NCBI GenBank assembly: GCA_012976225.1
Contig: JAAVVG010000002.1
Location: 496,001-560,000 of the forward strand
Reading direction: 5' to 3'
Origin: Golubevia sp. BC0850
Lineage: Eukaryota; Basidiomycota; Exobasidiomycetes; Golubeviales; Golubeviaceae
DNA: 64,000 bases
The translations under genes and the position numbers were made by a program. The notes beneath the pieces were generated by a model. It saw nothing but the letters and a program-made list of their open reading frames with translations. It was not told the DNA's origin and made no database searches. The stretch's first letter is position 1; each line of letters begins with the position of its first letter. Of the stretch, positions 50,068 to 60,086 are shown one piece after another.

Positions 50068-50324
50068 TTTTGGATGTTGAAAGAGATGTGGGAGGGAAGA
50101 GGAAGAGAAGACCAGAGGTGGAGATGGAACCTGTTAAAACCTCAACTCTACACCAAAGCATCACCAAAACAAAGTTCAAAATTCATCGCCTTCAACCCAT
50201 TATTTGCCTTGTCTATTCATCAACTTCCAAACTTACCACTAACCAGTCCATCGAGAGAGAGAGAGAAGACCTTTAGATAGAAGCATATTCTCTTTCAACT
50301 CAACCTTCATACTCTCCTTCAATC
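50068..50324. promoter_or_regulatory. Divergent promoter of the MAPEG and Rab genes
   Basis: This 257-bp interval lies between two opposite start codons. It includes a GAGAGAGAGAGA tract at about 50,252-50,264 and an A/C-rich leader before the Rab ATG. There is no clear TATA box. Confidence 0.45.
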
Positions 50325-51455
50325 ATGACAACTCCAGTTCCCACTCTCAAAATTCTTCTAATCGGATCAAGTTCAGTAGGAAAGAGTTCTCTTCTTTTAC
50401 GTTTCACAGATGATGAATTCCTTTCACCGGAAGAGACGTCGGCAACCATTGGAGTTGACTACAAGATCAAATTCATAAATGTTGGTGGAAAGAGATTCAA
50501 ATTGAGTGTTTGGGACACTGCTGGTCAGGAGAGATTTAGAACATTGACCAGTAGTTATTATAGAGGAGCTCAGGGAGTCATTGTAGGTGAGTTGACCCAC
50601 AGAAGGAGAAGGGACATAGCGATCTCAGGAGATCAGCAGATGGAAAAGGCTGAGGACTTCAAGTGTTGGAAGGTATGTCCTGAGAGTACACAGATAATCA
50701 ATGTGCGCTATTCAGGCGATAATTCGTACCACCTGTTAATCCGATACGATGCATTTCGTATGAGTTTGTTGGAGCTATGGCATGCTGCGCTTATCACAAG
50801 ACCAGGACATGCACTTTCTCTCTCTAGAGAACTCGAATTCGCCTATACTTTACTTTTGAGGCTCTCATAACTTGTTTCCGTTATCAAAAGCTCAACTGAT
50901 CGTACCTTGTTCCCTCTCCTTCCTCAGTCTACGACATTACCTCTCGCGCCTCTTTCTCCTCCCTACCGACTTGGTTCCAAGAGCTAGAAACCTTCACAGG
51001 AAATACTGAGGTGGTCAAGATTTTAGTTGGAAACAAGGTCGACAAGGAATTCTCAAGGGTGGTCTCCGAAGAAGAAGGTAGAGCCTTTGCTGAAAGAATG
51101 AATTGTTTGTTCGTAGAGAGCAGTGCTAAGAAAGGTGAAGGTGTGAATGGTGCTTTTGACGAACTTGTTAACACTGTGAGTGATTGAGATCTGTGGAGGT
51201 GACAGAGCTTCCTCTTGGACAGCTAAGAAATCGGGTCACTCATCTCCAGTCTTCTGTCTATCTCTCTCCTTTCGCTCTTCTCAGATCGTCTCGACTCCTT
51301 CCCTATGGGCTTCCCCAGAAGGTCGACGTCCAGGAGATCGTATGCCAGGTGGAACACCTGCTGACAATTCTTCGAGTTCAGCTGGAAACGTTTCTCTTCG
51401 AGATGGATACGTGGGGAGCGCAATTGGAGCTGCTCGAGATGGTTGTTCATGCTAG
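50325..51455 (+). CDS. RAB18: Rab18-type small GTPase
   Basis: Exons 50325-50586, 50928-51175 and 51285-51455 sum to 226 aa. GTPase motifs are complete: P-loop [11 protein letters not shown], switch [38 protein letters not shown] and [10 protein letters not shown]. The C-terminus ends DGCSC, a C-x-C double-cysteine site for geranylgeranylation. The switch and interswitch sequence most resembles Rab18, which acts at ER, lipid droplets and autophagy membranes; neighbouring Rab subfamilies are the alternative. The hypervariable tail is Gly/Asp/Ser-rich. Intron 1 is 341 nt, well above the usual length here. Confidence 0.94.
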
Positions 51456-51929
51456 AAGGCTTTTTAGCTTCCTTTAGAACAGATCGCTCTCTTTGTCTCT
51501 CTTTCCCAGAAACAATCTCCGCTCGTTCTCTCTTCTCTCTTTTTTCTCCTGAAGATTCAAAACTTTCGTCCAATCGAAGCAAGAGAACCTCGATTCTCTA
51601 CATTTTGTACATAGTGTAACATGTCTCTAGTAGCAGTATTTTAATGATTAACTATCTCTTGTCTGACTGGGAGGCGAAATACATAAGTAGTCACGATTTC
51701 GACAGACTCGTATTAGTGACAGATTCTTGATTTAGATATTTATATTTCAGGGGTGCTCCTTGGTGATGGCATGCTGAATGAATAATGACAGGGAGCTCCG
51801 ATAGCGACGTCAACTATTCCTTCGGAAATCGCACAGAGAGGGAAAAAGCTTTGGAAATGAGACGGAATCGAAAAAGAAAAGGGGCAGAACTTCTCTTGGT
51901 GGCACCATTGCTTGAAGAGTCACCAGAAG
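51456..51929. other. Spacer downstream of the Rab gene
   Basis: This 474-bp stretch starts with the CT-rich 3' region of the Rab gene, followed by AT-richer sequence. No gene is seen before the ubiquitin-like relic begins. Confidence 0.4.
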
Positions 51930-52235
51930 GAGTTCTTTAGGGATCAAGGGCTCCGTAACTCTCTGCTTCTATCATCAGGTTATCAAGCTAAGCCTTTCCA
52001 TTCCTTGTCTTGAGGAAACGTTTCCTTCTAACAAATAGGCCAGAGTCTCGCTGGGAGACAGACTTGGTGATTTCAAGATCCAGATACTCGAAAGATACTC
52101 AAAACGCATTGCCCTGCCCTTGATCCGATTTCCTATCGTTTGATAGTTTGATTCGCCAGACGGGGTTCGTCGATCTGGATGAAGCTTCTCGCTTTGGTGG
52201 AACAAGTCTCAAGGATGGAGATGCGCTGCTCAGTC
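51930..52235 (+). pseudogene. Relic of one unit of the ubiquitin-like array
   Basis: Translated pieces match the third unit of the array at 43820-45668. LCFYHQVIKLSLSIPCLEE parallels LSFYHKLVKLNLSIPRLDG, PSNK is shared, DFKIQILERYSKR parallels FKVKILGTQK, and ASRFGGTSLKDGDALL parallels TCRFGETDLKDGDTLHL. The nucleotide match is also visible, for example TAGGGATCAA at the start of both. The pieces lie in different frames with stops between them, so this is a dead partial duplicate of the host array and is more decayed than the array itself. It covers about one domain plus the end of the previous one. Confidence 0.65.
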
Positions 52236-52885
52236 GAGAGCGCAGTGTCGACGCTTCGACGCTCGAATCTTCAGGCTTCGTTTTCTCCTCCTCCTCCTCT
52301 CTACTTCCTCCTCAAATCGGATTAAATCATGGTCATCAGTATCTGCTTCGACGTGCTCTCCTCTTTCCTGGGTGGTTGTTCTTATTGGCTTTTCGATTCT
52401 CGACCAGCAGTCGTTTGTCGCCCGGTCTGTTCAAGTGAGTGAGTTCTCCTTCGCCAACGCCACTCTGACTTTGGTTTCTTACTGTAGTTTCAATTTCTCC
52501 TCTGTAGGTAGCAGCACTCTTCTGGATCAGATCTGCAGCTGCTGCTTCTGCGATTCTTATGGCGACATCTCACAGCAACCTCAAAGAACCTCGGCTTCTT
52601 TCGATATCTCTTCTTTCGTTACCTCCCAACCTGCTTCGCAAGAGATGTTCTATGGAGCTACTTCTGAGACATGCCTCCTAGGCCCATCGAGTTCAGGGAA
52701 AGAGATGGAGTCGCCCGGCGGGAGAACTGAGCGAAGGTGGAGCGCATTAGAGACTTTGAAAGGCAGAGGAAGGTTTCGACCTAGTTGAGAGAAAAGATCT
52801 ATTTGGTTGATGATTTTGTAATAGGTGACAGGATCTTGTAGTTACAGGATCTAATTGGATTTCACACGAGAAGTCTACCCTTTCC
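52236..52885. other. Region without a supported gene next to the GH15 stop
   Basis: This 650-bp stretch holds only Ser/Cys-rich frames (52372-52788, +) with no recognisable domain. It may be further decayed sequence of the ubiquitin-like relic, but I could not match it to the array. It includes the 3' UTR of the GH15 gene. Confidence 0.35.
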
Positions 52886-55091
52886 TTAGGCTAGTGGAGC
52901 CTCGTGCCCTTCTCTGGCCTCAATGGCACTTAGTAAGGAAGCGTAGGACCAAGAGAGCTCACGAGCACCTGATAAAACGAACAAGAAGAAGAGATCCAAG
53001 CAAGAAGTCAGTCAAGGAGCAGACGTTTTCGCATCTAAAATCAACTTGTGGACTCACCTCTTTGAGTTCCCTTGTTTCTCTCAATCTGCTCGTCCATTCT
53101 ACCGTCCTTTCCAACATATTCCCCAGCAGTTCTCAAATATCCATCTGCCATTCTTCTTAATCCTTTCAGAGCTTTCTCGTATTTGATATCACCTTTGAAG
53201 AGAGTTTGAGTTCCTTGAACGTCAATGAAGCGTTTAAATAGAGGAAAGTTGATCGGAGTAACACGGATCTCTCCAAGTTTGGAGAAGTGGTGATAAGAGA
53301 GGTAGAGAACTTCTGCGATGACGTGAGTGCAGATGAACCAAGGATGACCGATCGAAGTGACAACTCCGTCATAAATGTCCTCAGGATATCTTCCGGCCAG
53401 GACTCCGTCTTCGACCTTTCTTGCGTTGTTGACCTTGTAGACTCCGGAGAACACCTCTGAAGAAGGGGAAGTAGTAGAGAGGGAGAAGGTGGATCAGACC
53501 AGAAGTAAAAGTGACACGAGGTGATGGGTGAAATGGGGACGAACAAGAGAAGAAGGAAGAAGCAGAGGTGTTTTTCCGATTTCGATTGATCGACATTGCC
53601 TCTTGTCTCGAACCATGCATCTTTGAAACCTTTGAAACTCACCAGCGATACGATCCAAACTAGCCAAGCTTCTCTCTCCCCAAGGTTTCCAAGTATCATC
53701 TTCCTTGACTCCCAACTTTCCATTCCAACCATGAGTCAAAGCCAAAAGAGTAGCAGTATCCACCTGGGTAGGTTTGTTTTGACCTCCCACTCTAGATAAA
53801 GTAGGTAGGATATGAGGTCTTTGTAGCTGTTCTTTGGGAATAGACCCTAGGACTCTTCCATCATTCCAATCGACTCCAGGTTCTGCCGGACCTTCCTCCC
53901 TCTCTAGACTACCTTCAGCATTCCAGAACTTTTCCAGATGTTTTTCGATTTCCCCTGCAGTCTTCTTCCATTCCTCAGCTTCATGGTAGTCAGAGGTAAT
54001 TTCGTGTTTGAAGACGAATTCGGCTCCACTTCTTAGAGTAGTCATTTGACAAGAGAGAGCGTAGAAGTGCCCTCCAGTTGATTGAGCTGCTTGAACCTCT
54101 TCCCATAGGTCAAAGGTGTTCTTGTTCCATTCTCTGGCTACGTAGTTGAGGTCGTTCTTGATCAGTGAAGCAGACTCGGAGGGGTTCTTTCCTCTTCCAT
54201 AAACCACGTCTAGAACGTAGGAAGTGGATTCGGAAGATGGAGCTCTGGTGCTTAGTATGTGATTTGCATAAGTGAGCAGAGCGATAGCTCTGAGAGCTGG
54301 TCCGTCCTGAGGAGAAAGAACATCGGAATTGGGACAAGAGGGGAGAGAAAGCTCAGAGACAAATTAGAGGGCAGTATCAATCAACGACGAACCTACATTC
54401 TGAGGACGACCCCAGCTCTCTTCAAAAGGTTTACCATTAAGAAGCAGCTTGGGTTCACCGATTCCTCCAGTCGAGAAAGAGCCTGAAGGGTTTTCCGTGT
54501 GCTGGATCTGCAGATTCATCGAGACGAAATCTTTGATGATCTTCTCAATTGCTTGGGATGTCTCGTTGTTCTGTCCAGTTTCTTGACCAAGTTCTGCTTG
54601 CATGAACTTCCTGATGACCATTCTCAAACAGATTCCACCGCTGGAGCCAGTCGGAGAGAGAGAGGTGGAGGGATCGTCAATTTCATCTTCTTCATCGATG
54701 AACAGTTTCACTTTACTCACTCTCTAGACCACTGGAATTGGTAGTTCTCGTTCTCATTCTTCTTATCCAAACGTCCCTTTCCTCCGACAAGACCTGGACC
54801 AGAAGGGGAGGCTGTCATCGCACCGGGAGAAGTTCCAGGTGGACAGTTTGCACCATCTGGACCAAAGGCAGACAACAAAGAAGTGAAAGCGAGAGGAGAG
54901 CGCCTAGAGAGTTCCGAAGTAAGAGAGGCGGACTTTGAAGATTGAGAGGTTGATGAAGAGTGAAAGGGTATGAGCGAAGACCTTTTGGAGGAAAGTAAGT
55001 AGATTGAAGTTGCTAGGAGAGCAGTTGAAGCAGCCCCAACTACTAGAAGCTTTCCTTGGTTTGAGTTTTGAATTAGAGAAGAGGAACTCAT
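52886..55091 (-). CDS. GH15 glucoamylase-type glycoside hydrolase with N-terminal membrane anchor
   Basis: Five exons (55091-54721, 54640-54397, 54306-53643, 53456-53058, 52968-52886) sum to 586 aa in frame. Near the N-terminus GKLLVVGAASTALLATSIYL is a hydrophobic helix preceded by polar residues, looking like a signal anchor. The GH15 (alpha/alpha)6 barrel follows: NYQFQWSRDGGICLRMVIRK, KPFEESWGRPQNDGPALRAI, VAREWNKNTFDLWEEV with the general-acid Glu, VGGQNKPTQVDTATLLALTH, LAGRYPEDIYDG, and DEQIERNKGTQRGARELSWS with the likely base Glu before SYASLLSA. GH15 enzymes release glucose from the non-reducing ends of starch or glycogen-like glucans. I see no C-terminal starch-binding domain. Cell location (surface or vacuole) is inferred from the anchor only. 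Confidence 0.95.
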
Positions 55092-55297
55092 TGTGTTGGG
55101 TGAACAGTTCGAAAAGAAGAAGTGAAGTGGAGTTCGCTCTTGAGAAGGAGGGTCTGGATCCAGCCACGAGGAGCAGAGCTTCACACACAAGTCACAACTT
55201 GAATCTTTCTTGACATTTCATCTAGCTCACTCCAACAGTGTCATCCGATTTCCAACGAAACTCGACAACTCCCCCATCCACTCAAAGTCAATTGATC
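55092..55297. promoter_or_regulatory. Divergent promoter of GH15 and NC2-alpha genes
   Basis: This 206-bp interval lies between opposite start codons. No strong TATA box is seen. Confidence 0.4.
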
Positions 55298-56779
55298 ATG
55301 GGAAGACGTTCAACTGTTTCCAAGTTCCCAGTAGCGAGGATCAAAAAGATCATGCAGGCAGATGAAGATGTTGGAAAAGTGGCTCAAGCTACTCCCGTAG
55401 TCGTATGTGAGTAGCACCAAGTAGCTGTGGCAGAGAGCTTTCTCAGAGAGATGTTCCTGTCTAGCACTTGCCTGGGGTTCCGAGTGGACAGGCTGCAACG
55501 CAGCAGAGAGCACGTCGGAGGGAGACGACTCATTCTCCATGGACACTGTTCTTGACCAGAATCTCTTGAGGTTCTGTTTGGATTGAAGCTCTGCTTATCT
55601 TAGTTATTGCATGAGATCGAATGGCGAGCAGTCGAAGAGAGCAGCGGGATGAGTTGGCGAATAGGAGACTTAGATTAGGAAGAAGCTCCCACTCCCTTTC
55701 GAAAGTCCAGGACTCCTGGTCTCTCTTTTGGCCGACATTGTGAGATTGAGTTGAAGGTTTCCCAAGGGAAAACAGATCTAGCGAGAGGTGGCAAGGTTGT
55801 CTTCCCTTCTCCTGACTCACACTCCTTCCTCCTTTCACTTTCCAACCACCTCAGCCAAAGCTCTAGAGCAGTTTCTGACAGCACTAGTAACCGAAACTGT
55901 GAAACAAACCGAATCCTCTCAATCTCGTAAGGTCACAACATCTCATCTGTGAGTTGGTTCATCTAAACTCTCGAATGTAAGCGTCTTTTTTTTATATTGC
56001 TCTCTGACAGCATGCCCTCTTCAACTCCCTTTCGAATTCACAGAAAACGTACCATCAACTCAAACGAGCAATTCGACTTCTGTAAAGACTTAGTAGAGAA
56101 AGTTCCAGACGTTGCAGATGTACCTTCAACTTCCTCAGCTCCAACTACAATTCGTCGTAGAGGACCAGCAAAAGACAAAGACGATTCAGAAAGACCAGCC
56201 AAGAAACCAAGAGTCTACAAAAAGATGGTCAAAAAGGAGGATGAAGATGATGATTTGGTGACTGAAGATGAAGACGAGGGAGAAGGAGGGTCTGGGGCTA
56301 AATATGAGGATGAGGAGGAAGAGGAGGAAGAGAAATTTAGACCTGGTTCTGGATCAGTTCCAATCGGAAATATGATGATGAGTAGCAATACCAGTGCAGA
56401 TTATGAAGAAGCCACTTTACCTAATTTCAATGGCGGTGGAATGATAAGACATTCTTCGAATTATATTCCTCCAGGAGGTCCTCCTTCTGTTCCTTCATTT
56501 TCGAATCAAAACAATTGGGGGCAAAGGTCTTCTTCTTCTTCCTCTTCTTTTACTTCAAATCATCAAGCTCAGCATACCTTTTTAAATCCAGCTGCTTCAT
56601 CTCAAATTCCACCTCAACCATCTTCTGCCTCTTGGGGCAGCACACCAAGTCCTACCAAACCTCTTGCTCCGAAAGCACCTACTTCTGTAGGATTTGGAGC
56701 TGCTTCAAGTACTGTCTGGGCTCCTAAGACTGGTGGTCTACCTCCTCCTAGGTTTGCTCCTGGCGGGGGAGAAAAGTAG
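55298..56779 (+). CDS. BUR6: NC2-alpha (Dr1-associated corepressor, Bur6) histone-fold protein
   Basis: Exons 55298-55406, 55855-55948 and 56044-56779 give 312 aa. The histone fold reads [20 protein letters not shown], then [20 protein letters not shown], then [19 protein letters not shown] followed by [12 protein letters not shown], matching NC2-alpha/DRAP1 helix by helix. NC2 binds TBP on DNA as an alpha/beta dimer and blocks TFIIA/TFIIB. The C-terminal ~200 residues are acidic then Ser/Pro/Gly-rich and disordered, longer than in yeast Bur6 (142 aa). Another acceptor 33 nt upstream (exon start 56011) is also in frame and would insert 11 residues into the fold, so I prefer the downstream one. 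Intron 1 is 448 nt, the longest in the window. Confidence 0.92.
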
Positions 56780-57022
56780 GAACCGAAAGTATAGGAATTC
56801 GAAAGGAATGAGAACATAATGCTGTCTTTCCCTCTTTGTCTTTTCTTGATTCTCTGCTTCTGTGTCTCTTCTTTCGATCTGTAGTTATACCCCGAAATTT
56901 CTGTTGCATTCTTTGTTCAGCTTGAAGCGTGCTGTTCTGTTTTCTGGCACTCGCGGGAGCTCCATTCCTTTATCTTCCTTCCACATCAATCTTTCTTCTT
57001 CTCCATCGAATTCCTGCTCAGT

Positions 57023-59874
57023 ATGAGCTCATCAAAAGCCCCGGCTCCAACATCAACCTCAACCTGGAAGTCAATAGAACTCTCAGAAGGAGGTTCACCT
57101 TCCACCGTCACCCGCACCTTTCAGACTGAGAAGGATGGTCAAGAGCAAATCTCAGAGAGCTTCTCGATAGGCACAGCAGTCTACGTCCAGGCCGCTGTGG
57201 GAGAACCACAACCCGCAGTCATAACTTCTATTTCGAAAGTCCAGCCAGGTTCGGGAAAGAGCGCAGACGAGGGTGATTCTCCTTTCATGATGAAGGTTAG
57301 ATGGTTCGTTTGGCCACAGGACAAGCTGGACATCTTCGAGCAGCAGGCGATGGGAAGTGCTATCAGAGAGGTGAGTATTCAAGCCGAGACTGATTCTCTT
57401 GGTATAGGCAGTCCCATGTGTGAGGAGAAGGTGGAGCTGGACGAGACTCGAGAGGTCAAAGGTTGACCTGTAGAAGATTGCCATGTTGCTGTGGGAAATC
57501 ACAACTGTTGCCAGATGCTACGGTACTTCTGAAAATCCCTTTGCTCTGCTTGAATCAACACAGCTTGGATCCGAGAGTCAGCTTTGACTCTCTCCCCTCC
57601 CTCTTCCTCATCCCTTTCAAACCTCTCTAGAACGAGATCTACTACACTCACAAAGGGCCACCTCGTAATTCTAGGTCTCAAGTCCGTTCTCGTGAAGACA
57701 TAGAGCAAGAGGTCAACATGCACTTTGTATTCCGCCCTTTCACTCTTCATTCTTCAGAAGCGGCCTGTACTTCAGCTCTCAAGAATTTGGACGAGTCAGA
57801 GAATGCCTACTACGACTTCGAAGATGAAGAACTATCCACTCATCTCTTCTGCATCTACGCCATGGATCCCCGTATCAAGACCATGTGGGAATGTGATTGG
57901 GATTCAGTCTACAGGAATGGGATGAGAGAGGAGGATCCGAATTGGACGATGATGGATCCCAATTCCGACCCGGAGGAACCTGAAGAGCTCTCTTTGCCTG
58001 GAATGGATCCTAGAGCCTTCGCTGTCATCGTCAATGCCTCTCTTTATGGTGAGAAGAGACCCGGGAGCGCGAAGAAACCAGTCCAAACTACAGGTCCTCG
58101 CAAGCAACAGCACAAGCCAAAGGTCATCAAGGCTCCAATAGTCAGAAGACGACGCCTCTCTGATCAGAGTGAAGGCTCTGGAGACGAGGAGGAAGAAGAA
58201 GAGGACAGTGACGGTTCGGATCAAGACGACTACGATGAAGATGAGGACGAGGATGACGCTATCACTTCGGAAGAAGAGATTGGTCCAGATTCGGATGACG
58301 ATGACCACGTTCCTCGAACTCCTTCAAAGCGCAAAAAGCCGTTCTCTTCTTACGGAACACCTTCGAAACGTTACGGTCCTTCGAGCTCCACCAGCACTCC
58401 CAGAAGTGCCGCTTCCGCCCTCTTCACTCCTCGCTCTACTTCCAGAAAGCGGATTCTAGATCGATACGTAGCTATGCCTTCTCTGCCAGCTAGACCACCC
58501 AAGATCTCGTCATTCTCCACCTCTGAGCTGTCCAGTCTCTCTCCTCAAGAAAGAGCCAAGCGCCTCCTTCACGTCGGAGCCACGCCAGATCAACTGGTCT
58601 GCAGGGAGAAGCAATACGCAGAGATCTTCAATCTGGTTCAAGGAGCGGTTAACGAAGGAACTGGATCCTGTGTCTACGTTTCTGGAGTTCCAGGAACAGG
58701 AAAGACAGCAACCGTCAGAGCTGTCGCTAGAGCCTTGACGAGATCCGCAGAGTTGGAGGAGATGGATCCTTTCACTTTCGTGGAGATCAACGGGATGAAG
58801 CTACCCGATGCCGCTCAATCTTACAGTGTACTATGGTCTGCTGTTTCTGGAGGCGAGAGGGCAGGTCCCAAGCAAGCTCTTGCCAACCTCAAAGCTCGCT
58901 ACGAAAAGACTGGTCCAAAGGGAGCTCCGATGGGAGCTGGTCGAGCCGCTACCGTCGTGCTGGTGGATGAGCTGGATCAACTGGTGACAGGAAGGCAAGA
59001 CGTCATGTACAATCTCTTCAGTTGGCCAAACACGTACGGAAGTAACCTCGTCATCATCGCTGTCGCAAACACTTTTGATCTACCCGAGAGACTTCTGAAA
59101 GAGAAAGTTCGAAGTAGGTTGGGAATGCATCGAATTCCATTCTTACCTTACGAATACGCTCAACTTGAAGACATCGTCCGTTCCAGATTAGGCATGAAGA
59201 GGACGATCGAGCCAGACGAGTCTGGAGAGATGGATAACGAGATGGAAGAAGTCGATAGAGCAGCTACTCGAGGCTGCGACAAGCTCTTCAATATAGCCGC
59301 AATCACGCTGGCTGCGAAGAAGGTGGCAAACGTCACTGGAGATGCTAGGAGGATGTTGGATGCCTGTCGTAGAGGGCTGGAGATGGCAGAAGAGACCAGG
59401 ATCTCCGAAGGAAATCAAGAAATGACACCTGTCACTGGCGAAGTCATTACCAAAATTTTCCAGAACATCTCGAAATCAGGGAAGGTGGCTCACATCAAAG
59501 CTCTACCTTTCCAAGCCAAGATGTTGCTTCACAGCATCTTCACGATCTTCAAAACTCAAGGGAAACCAGAAATCGATGTCCGCGACGTCTTACTTCACTT
59601 CGCTAACAAGTACAAGACAGGAACCAACAATCAAAGACACCGACCCACCTTCAAGAGAGACGGAACCGTCGAATTGACTCGAGTTACGAAGTTTGCTAAC
59701 GAAGAAGTTCTGAGGTTACTAGCTAGGTTGACTGGCCTCGGTTTAATCGTCTCTGTTGGAGTGGGATGTGGGCCTGCAAGGGCTGGGGGTCATGCTAGAA
59801 TTATGTTGGGTTGTGAAGAAGCTGATGTCAGGCTGGCGATCGAGGGGGATGATAGATTGAGAGAGCTTTTTTGA
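57023..59874 (+). CDS. ORC1: Origin recognition complex subunit 1
   Basis: Exons 57023-57370 and 57631-59874 give 863 aa. An N-terminal BAH domain (~residues 45-230) includes FMMKVRWFVWPQDKLDIFE and ENEIYYTHKGPP, and ends near LFCIYAMDPRIKTMWEC. A basic/acidic linker (EEEEEDSDGSDQDDYDEDED) follows. The AAA+ core has Walker A SGVPGTGKTATVRAV, Walker B VVLVDELDQLVTGRQ and sensor 1 VIIAVANTFDLPERLL, followed by a winged-helix region (IDVRDVLLHFANKYKTG) and VTKFANEEVLRLLARLTG. Orc1 is the ATP-binding subunit that loads Mcm2-7 with Cdc6; Cdc6 itself lacks a BAH domain, which settles the choice. The intron is 260 nt. Confidence 0.96.
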
Positions 59875-60086
59875 AGAGTGGATATCAGACTTTTCCTTTC
59901 CATCACTTTCGCTGTGTTCTCTCATTGTTTCACCTGTGCTTTACTGTCTCCTTTGCCTCCGCATTGTTCATCTCAATCTCTCCTCCAACTCCTTTCCTGT
60001 TCTTGTCAAATCATGTATCAGTATCATCATCGAAATTTCAATTGCTGTTGTACAAGTGTGCTACTGATGATGTGTTAATTGAATCA

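Noticed and set aside
52372-52788. 138-codon frame after the ubiquitin-like relic
   Set aside because: It is Ser/Cys-rich with no domain and no match to the array units, so chance openness is the simpler reading.
55310-55884. Minus-strand frames inside the long NC2-alpha intron
   Set aside because: Short, overlapping, without a domain, and spanning the known exon 1 and exon 2 on the opposite strand.
56011-56043. Use of the upstream acceptor for NC2-alpha exon 3
   Set aside because: It is in frame, but it would insert 11 residues between SHL and KRTINSN, where the family has a continuous helix. Kept only as a possible alternative isoform.
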